This document shows, one piece after another, positions 59,184 through 64,000 of a stretch of DNA of 64,000 bases. The DNA lies in the NCBI RefSeq assembly GCF_000217955.3, contig NZ_AFOY02000029.1, forward strand, positions 52,776 to 116,775, in the 5' to 3' direction. Source of the stretch: Pseudomonas fluorescens HK44. GTDB lineage: Bacteria; Pseudomonadota; Gammaproteobacteria; Pseudomonadales; Pseudomonadaceae. Numbering within the stretch: the first letter of the stretch is position 1; each line of letters opens with the position of its first letter. A program made the position numbers and the translations under genes. The notes under the pieces are model-generated. The model was not told the origin of the DNA. It searched no databases and worked only from the letters and a program-made list of their open reading frames with translations.

Positions 59184-59576
59184 GTGTATATGACTAATAG
59201 AAACGATAAGGGTGGGGAGCTTTTGGGTCAGGAGCGGCGTCGCCGCTGGAGCCCGGAGCAAAAACTGGCCATGGTTCGCGAGAGCCTGCAACCGGGGCAA
59301 AGCGTCTCGGTGGTGGCTCGACAGAATGGCGTGAATGCCAACCAGTTGTTTCAGTGGCGCAAGCTCTATCAGAGCGGCAGTCTCTCGGCTGTCAGTGCTG
59401 GGGAGAGCGTGGTGCCCGCTTCCGAGCTGGCCGATGCGCTCAAGCAGATCCGCGAGCTACAGCGCATGCTTGGCAAGAAAACCATGCAGGTCGAGATCCT
59501 TCAGGAAGCTGTGGAGATTGCTCGGTCGCGAAAATGGATTGCGCACTCACCCTTGTTGCCGGGGGACGACCAGTGA
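59184..59576 (+). CDS. IS3-family (IS2-like) OrfA
   Basis: The 130 residues start with MTNRNDKGGELLGQERRRRW and an HTH VARQNGVNANQLFQWRKLYQ. A leucine-zipper stretch ALKQIRELQRMLGKKTMQVE follows. OrfA binds the IS ends and is joined to OrfB by frameshifting in this group. The IS left end is near 59131 (TGAAAGACAGGACACCGTTT). Confidence 0.88.
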   Translation: MYMTNRNDKGGELLGQERRRRWSPEQKLAMVRESLQPGQSVSVVARQNGVNANQLFQWRKLYQSGSLSAVSAGESVVPASELADALKQIRELQRMLGKKTMQVEILQEAVEIARSRKWIAHSPLLPGDDQ

Positions 59577-60238
59577 AGCTGATCAGTGAAAGTCTCGGTG
59601 TAGCGCGCTCGCAATTGACGGTTCGACTCAACCCAAATGCTCAGGTCGAGCGGCGTCGCCCTGCACTGGACGATGCCGCACTGGTCGAAGAAATTCAGGC
59701 TGAAGTGAGTGAACTGCCCAGCTACGGGTACCGCCGTGTGTGGGGGTTGCTGCGTCGTCGGCGTGAAAAGCAGAGTCAGGCGCCGATCAACGTCAAGCGG
59801 GTTTATCGCGTCATGCGCGATCATCAGTTGCTGCTGGAGCGACGGATTAAACAACCGGGTGTGGCACGCCGTCACGAAGGCCGAATTGCCGTGGCCACCA
59901 GCGATACCCGGTGGTGCTCGGACGGGTTTGAGTTTCGCTGTGATGATAACGCCAAGCTGAGCGTGACCTTTGCCCTGGACTGCTGCGACCGCGAAGCCAT
60001 CGGTTGGGTGGCCAGCCCGACCGGGTACAGCGGCGACGATATCCGTGATCTGATGCTGGAGGCGGTGGAAAAACGCTTCGGTGAAGAGGCGCCTGCCACC
60101 CCGGTGCAATGGCTGAGCGACAATGGCTCGGCCTACATCGCTGAACAGACACGCCAGTTTGCCCGACAGATCGGCTTGCAACCGCTGACCACGCCGGTGC
60201 GTAGCCCGCAGAGCAACGGCATGGCCGAGAGCTCTAGC
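59573..60238 (+). pseudogene. IS3-family OrfB transposase, 3'-truncated
   Basis: From the GTG at 59573, overlapping the OrfA stop, the frame has DTRWCSDGFEFRCDDNAKLS, IGWVASPTGYSGDDIRDLML, QWLSDNGSAYIA and SPQSNGMAES, with two of the three catalytic acidic residues and the beginning of the third region. The usual FVKTxKRDY tail is missing; at 60232 it meets the truncated OsmC gene. Confidence 0.85.
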
Positions 60239-60582
60239 TGAACGCTCTCCAGCTCGATCCCGCGCCGTGCAGCAGCCATAGCAATGGTGACTGTGTAGCA
60301 GGAGGCGAGTGCTTGCAGCTCGTACTCGAGAAGGCTGGCACCAGTGTCCGTACCCAATGGTACAGGCTCATCGCTGACGAGTGTGAAGCGGCCGGCTCGC
60401 GCCTCATCACGCTGCCCACCCATGAATGCAGCTCCAGTGCTTGCAGTCATTTTGCTGCCGCCGTCCCACGTCCCGTTCAAAGACAGAGTGAACTTGGTAG
60501 TTTCCCGATTTGCTCGACTGGCGTTGCCTGCCTCCACCAGAGCGTTCAGATAAATGCCGTTGAGCAAAGCAGTTGTAATCAC
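60233..60582 (-). pseudogene. OsmC-like protein, C-terminally truncated
   Basis: From the GTG at 60582 (GGAGCTC upstream) the frame has KFTLSLNGTWDGGSKMTAST and GASLLEYELQALASCYTVTI, with the first redox Cys in the ASC motif. OsmC/Ohr proteins reduce organic peroxides using two Cys. After RRGIELESVQLEL the frame passes into the IS3 remnant, so the second Cys is lost. It is the third gene of the SDR-ABM-OsmC set. Confidence 0.8.
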
Positions 60583-60589
60583 GAGCTCC

Positions 60590-60868
60590 TCAGATGGCGG
60601 TGTAGGTATGTACGTCGGGTTCGGCAGCCAGCAGGGGCTTGAGGCCGCCGACTACGTCAGCGGCGAACAACTCGCTTTGCAGGTAGGCGTTGGCGTTCTC
60701 CAGCGTGTCGAAGCAATGCAGCACCTACACTTCTTCGTCGCGTACCAGCTGTGTCTTGGACTTTGCGCCTTGGATCTTCTCCAGGAACGTCTCCTTGTAC
60801 TGTTGGTAAATGCAGGCAGCAGCACGATTAGTGCGCTCGATCATCAGCGTGATCTGTAGATAGACCAT
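60590..60868 (-). pseudogene. ABM-type (quinol monooxygenase-like) gene with an in-frame amber codon
   Basis: From the ATG at 60868 (GGAG site) the reverse strand reads MVYLQITLMIERTNRAAACI, then EEV, TAG at codon 48 (60727-60725), then VLHCFDTLENANAYLQSELF, EPDVHTYTAI and a stop. The pattern fits the antibiotic-biosynthesis-monooxygenase fold of about 92 residues. A single C-to-T change of CAG would give the stop. Frame is otherwise intact, so the mutation is recent. Confidence 0.75.
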
Positions 60869-60941
60869 GTTGGATCTCCAGATTTACGAAGTGAGTGGTT
60901 CCGCATTTCCTGTCCCGATCCTTGGCAACTGGGCCCAGGTC

Positions 60942-61715
60942 TTAGTTGCGACCAGCCATAACACCACCATCGACGTCCCAGATTGCGCCGGTAACCCAGC
61001 TGGCTTGCTCGGAGAGGAGGAAGACAACTATACCAGCCACGTCCTGCGGAGTGCCAACACGGCCTATCGGGTGGAAACTGTTGAAGCCCTGCAGCGCGCT
61101 ATGCACTTCCGCTTTCGGGATGAAGCCTTCGTAGATCGGGGTTTGCACAACTGCCGGGGAAACGGCATTCACGCGGATGTTCTTCGAAGCTAGTTCCATC
61201 GCTAGGTGCTGAGTCAGGGAATGCAGGCCGGCCTTAGCCATGGAGTAGGCAGATGACGGGGTGGCGGCGATCGCTTGCTTGGCCCACATCGAGCCGATGT
61301 TCACGATGGCGCCTGGACGGTTTTGCTCAACCAGGTTGGCGGTAACCTTTTGGGTGATAAAGAAGAACGCCTTGTTCAGCTTCATGTACTGGTCGTAGTC
61401 CGCATCCTGGTGTTCCAGGAAAGGTTTCGGGAAGAACACACCGGCAGCGTTCACTAGCATGTCGATATCCGAGTGCTGCTGGCTGATGGTCTTGATCAGT
61501 TTGGCCAGGCCTTCGTCGCTGGTCAGATCTGCAGTAAGAGCAGTCACGTTTCCCTGAGCGGAGAGGTCTTTACGAGCCTCTTCGGTTTTTTCAGGACGGT
61601 TACCGATGATGACTACGCTGCCGCCTTCAGAGAGAAACTGGCGTGCAGTTTCCAGACCCATGCCACTGGTGCCACCGACGACCAGCAGTTTCTTACCGTT
61701 GAATTGGTTGCTCAT
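60942..61715 (-). CDS. Short-chain dehydrogenase/reductase (SDR)
   Basis: From the ATG at 61715 it is 257 residues with the NAD(P) motif VVGGTSGMGLETAR, NAAG, the catalytic Ser in IVNIGSMWA and Tyr/Lys in SAYSMAKAGL, and a C-terminal GAIWDVDGGVMAGRN. It oxidises or reduces a carbonyl or hydroxyl on an unknown substrate. First gene of an operon with the ABM and OsmC genes; the LysR gene at 62020 diverges and is its probable regulator. Confidence 0.9.
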   Translation of the reverse strand: MSNQFNGKKLLVVGGTSGMGLETARQFLSEGGSVVIIGNRPEKTEEARKDLSAQGNVTALTADLTSDEGLAKLIKTISQQHSDIDMLVNAAGVFFPKPFLEHQDADYDQYMKLNKAFFFITQKVTANLVEQNRPGAIVNIGSMWAKQAIAATPSSAYSMAKAGLHSLTQHLAMELASKNIRVNAVSPAVVQTPIYEGFIPKAEVHSALQGFNSFHPIGRVGTPQDVAGIVVFLLSEQASWVTGAIWDVDGGVMAGRN

Positions 61716-62019
61716 TGGGAGACCTCTTTGCACCTGCCCACGGCAGGTACCTGGTTAACGGGGATTGGGGCGAGTCACTTGCCTAAGACGCCGACACCGG
61801 CAGGCAGTTCGTGCCCTCTATGGGCCAGTGCAACGTGGCTATCTGGAAACTAAAGGGCAGGAAGAAAAATTTTCCACCTTAGCTAAACTCCAGAAACTTT
61901 CCGCCGACTTCGAGTAGTTTAGCCGCAGCACACTTTGCCTTGGAGCGAATATTCCTCGCTTTCAATTCCGCCAACAAACGAGATAAAATTTCTCACCACT
62001 AAAGAAATTCTTTATCGAT
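61716..62019. promoter_or_regulatory. Divergent SDR/LysR intergenic region (304 bp)
   Basis: It holds the start regions of two opposed genes. The right half is AT-rich, with TTTCTCACCACTAAAGAAATT near 61988 as a possible LysR half-site and promoter. I cannot define boxes more exactly. Confidence 0.4.
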
Positions 62020-62934
62020 ATGAAGGCTCCAGTTCATCTCAACGCGCTGCGCGCTTTTGAAGCCAGTGCCCGCCACCAGAGCTTTTCTGCGGCTGCAGCC
62101 GAGCTGCACGTCACGCCGGCAGCGGTTGGTCAGCTCGTGCGCACACTCGAGGATTGGCTAGGCACTCATCTTTTTGTCCGCAGTACCAGCGGCAAAGCAC
62201 GGTTGATCCCCACGGATGCGGCCGAACGTGCTCTGCCGGATATTCGAGCAGGTTTCGACAGACTGACCCTAGGGATGGAGCGGCTTCAGGAGTGCTCGGT
62301 CAGTTGCGTGCTTACCGTGGCCGTTAGCCCGGCCTTCGCCGTCAAGTGGCTGCTGCCTCGGATCGACCGCTTCCAGGCCATCTGCCCTGATACGGACGTG
62401 CGGCTAGACACCAACCTCAAGCCGGTAGATTTCGTTGCTCAGCAAGTCGACATTGGCGTGCGCTATGGCACGGGCAAGTGGCCTGGACTGGCCGCCGAGA
62501 AGATGATGGATGAAGAGATTTACCCGGTATGCTCACCACAATTGCGGCGAGAGCGCTTTTGCCTGCAGAAGCCCAATGACTTGGTCCGGGAGATATTGAT
62601 CCACGATCTCTCGATGGATAACCACTCAGGCTTCCCGACCTGGGAGAGCTGGATGCAACAAGCTGGTGTGACGGAGACGACCACCCTTCGCGGCATGAAA
62701 ATCAACAACTCTGCTGCTGTATTGCAGGCTGCTGCCGAAGGGCACGGAGTCGCCCTAGCACGAGGCGTTATGGCGCGTGATGACTTGGCGAGTGGCCGCC
62801 TGATTCGGCTGTTTCCAGAGATCAGCGTTGCATCAGATTTGGCTTATTACGTTGTCTACCGCCCGGAATGCGTCAGCTTGCCAAGGCTGACAACCTTCCG
62901 AGATTGGCTGCTGGCTGAGGCGGCGGAAACCTAG
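62020..62934 (+). CDS. LysR-family regulator, GcvA/AmpR type
   Basis: The 304 residues begin MKAPVHLNALRAFEASARHQ with the HTH AAAELHVTPAAVGQLVRTLE, the GcvA/AmpR style of LysR proteins, and a full effector domain ending WLLAEAAET. Divergent from the SDR operon, which it likely controls. Complete, though its target operon is partly broken. Confidence 0.9.
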   Translation: MKAPVHLNALRAFEASARHQSFSAAAAELHVTPAAVGQLVRTLEDWLGTHLFVRSTSGKARLIPTDAAERALPDIRAGFDRLTLGMERLQECSVSCVLTVAVSPAFAVKWLLPRIDRFQAICPDTDVRLDTNLKPVDFVAQQVDIGVRYGTGKWPGLAAEKMMDEEIYPVCSPQLRRERFCLQKPNDLVREILIHDLSMDNHSGFPTWESWMQQAGVTETTTLRGMKINNSAAVLQAAAEGHGVALARGVMARDDLASGRLIRLFPEISVASDLAYYVVYRPECVSLPRLTTFRDWLLAEAAET

Positions 62935-63080
62935 ATACGGACTGACTGCTTATGGCCGATTCTGTTGAAAAAGTCGGTTTTTCAGCTGACCTGAATTCAG
63001 AAACGGCCATCGCCTAAGAACCGACTCACCACATTGAGTGGTTTCTCGGCCCTTCGTTGAACGTTGCTGCTCAGTTAGTG
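62935..63080. mobile_element. Possible IS end between the LysR gene and the phage gene
   Basis: GATTCTGTTGAAAAAGTCGG at about 62958 and the following inverted GGTTTTTCAGCTGACC look like the terminus of a transposase element, and the reverse frame gives a short Arg/Gln-rich tail. I cannot assign it to a family. Confidence 0.3.
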
Positions 63081-63081
63081 G

Positions 63082-64000
63082 GTTAAAAAGCAAACCGTCG
63101 GATATCGCTACCGTATGGGACTGCATCTGGCCTTGTGCAAGGGGCCCGTCGATGCTGTGCAGGAAATCCAGATGGGCGACCGTACCGCGTGGGGTGATGC
63201 CGACCGCGCGCCGCTGACCAGCCTCTCCATCAACAAGCCCACCCTGTTTGGCGGCGACGAGCGCGAGAGCGGCGTGGTCGGCACCATTGATGTGCTGTCT
63301 GGTCATGCCGGTCAGGGGCGCAACGACAACCTGATGAGTCGTCTCGGCAGTTCCATTCCGGCATTCCGGGGCGTGCTGTCCTTGGTAACGAGCAAGTTCG
63401 CGGCCAACAACCCGAACATCAAACCGTGGGCAGTGCGCGTCCGGCGCTTCACGGCGGGGTGGTTGGATGCGCCGTGGATGGAGTGGAATACCGAGGTGCG
63501 TACCTGGGATGAGGACGAAGGGCGCGAGATTAGCGTCGGCATGAATCCAGCCCACATTCTGGTGCAGTGCCTCACCGACCCGCATTGGGCATGGGCTATC
63601 CGCAGAGCACCATCGGTTGGAGTTTCTGGAACGAGGCGTGGGCTTTGTCGAGCGAGGGCTTCGGCCTCAATCTGATCTGGACGCGCCAGCAGCCCATCGA
63701 GAGCTTCATCGACCACATTGGCGGCATCCTCTACACCGGCCCGGAGCCAGGCACATTCGAGCTCAAGCTGCTGCGCGACGACTATTGGATCGACAGCCTG
63801 CCGCAGTTGGGGCCTGACGAAATCGTGCGGCTGGAACGCTTCGAGTGCGCCCAGTGGGGCGAGCTGCCCAACGAATTAACGGTGGTCTACACCGACTGGC
63901 AGACCGGCGGTGATGCTGCCGTCACGGTCGAGAACCTGGCCGCCATCCAGTTGCAAGGCGGCGTGATCAATCAACGCCGCGACTACTCTGGCGTCAACTA
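63082..64000 (+). pseudogene. Phage tail-tip/baseplate gene, 5'-truncated and frameshifted (runs off window)
   Basis: QTVGYRYRMGLHLALCKGPV then DAVQEIQMGDRTAW resembles large phage tail proteins of Pseudomonas prophages (VGYRYYVGMH...GP.D). The frame continues to VQCLTDPHWAWAI, where one base is missing near 63587. In the next frame it resumes GYPQSTIGWSFWNEAWALSS, FGLNLIWTRQQPIESFIDHI and continues past 64000. The N-terminal portion is lost at the junction near 63080. A sequencing error could also explain the shift. Confidence 0.72.

Overview
The window reads as a Pseudomonas catabolic plasmid (or plasmid-derived region) of the NAH7/IncP-9 type that carries a man-made bioluminescence transposon. 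Host-type genes are GC-rich and Pseudomonas-like. The backbone genes resemble an IncP-9/IncW-style mobilisation and stability module, and the right half is the salicylate (lower naphthalene) operon nahR-nahG-nahTHINLOMKJ-nahY. Inside nahG sits a 16.4-kb Tn1721-derived transposon bearing AT-rich Aliivibrio (Vibrio) fischeri lux genes and tetA/tetR of class A. This layout matches what is published for Tn4431 and the naphthalene/salicylate reporter Pseudomonas fluorescens HK44 (plasmid pUTK21, nahG::Tn4431). The strain identity is inference; the structure is read directly from the sequence.

Layout. (1) 1-9.4 kb: a cheY/fleN pair, a small membrane protein, then a 6,068-bp mosaic transposon (2790-8857). 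It is bounded by two miniature Tn3-type inverted-repeat elements with a CTTTT target duplication and carries an OprD porin, an MHS transporter, an M20 amidohydrolase and a LysR regulator. IS5 and IS21 remnants lie on both sides. (2) 9.4-16.0 kb: a PAS-PAS-GAF-GGDEF-EAL protein and a three-gene resolvase/DDE-transposase/ATPase transposon whose right end cuts the relaxase gene. (3) 16.0-29.1 kb: plasmid backbone, with truncated relaxase traC, coupling protein, TrwA-like protein, oriT region, an 11-bp-periodic repeat array in front of an stbA/stbB/stbC-like operon, a SprT-like protease, a KorA-like repressor, DUF932, ssb, a toxin-antitoxin pair, an SOS-controlled umuD with a broken umuC, and integrase fragments. 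(4) 29.1-30.8 kb: IS30 remnant, nahR and the salicylate promoter. (5) 30.8-48.5 kb: nahG split by the lux transposon. (6) 48.5-58.4 kb: nahTHINLOMKJ and the chemoreceptor nahY. (7) 58.4-64.0 kb: IS30 and IS3 remnants, a decayed OsmC/ABM/SDR operon with a divergent LysR gene, and a frameshifted phage tail gene running off the edge.

How it works together. NahR with salicylate should activate the promoter upstream of nahG. Transcription would run through the first 119 codons of nahG, the transposon end and an IS50 end into a 5'-truncated luxI and then luxCDABEG. The insertion separates nahTHINLOMKJ from that promoter, so salicylate would accumulate as inducer. In this copy, however, luxA is split by a 1,191-bp IS5-family element, so luciferase alpha subunit cannot be made and the reporter should be dark. 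The relaxase is also truncated, so self-transfer using this copy should be impaired while oriT appears intact. Cloning scars (HpaI half-site plus BamHI linker, SalI-BamHI junction) show the engineered origin of the lux block.
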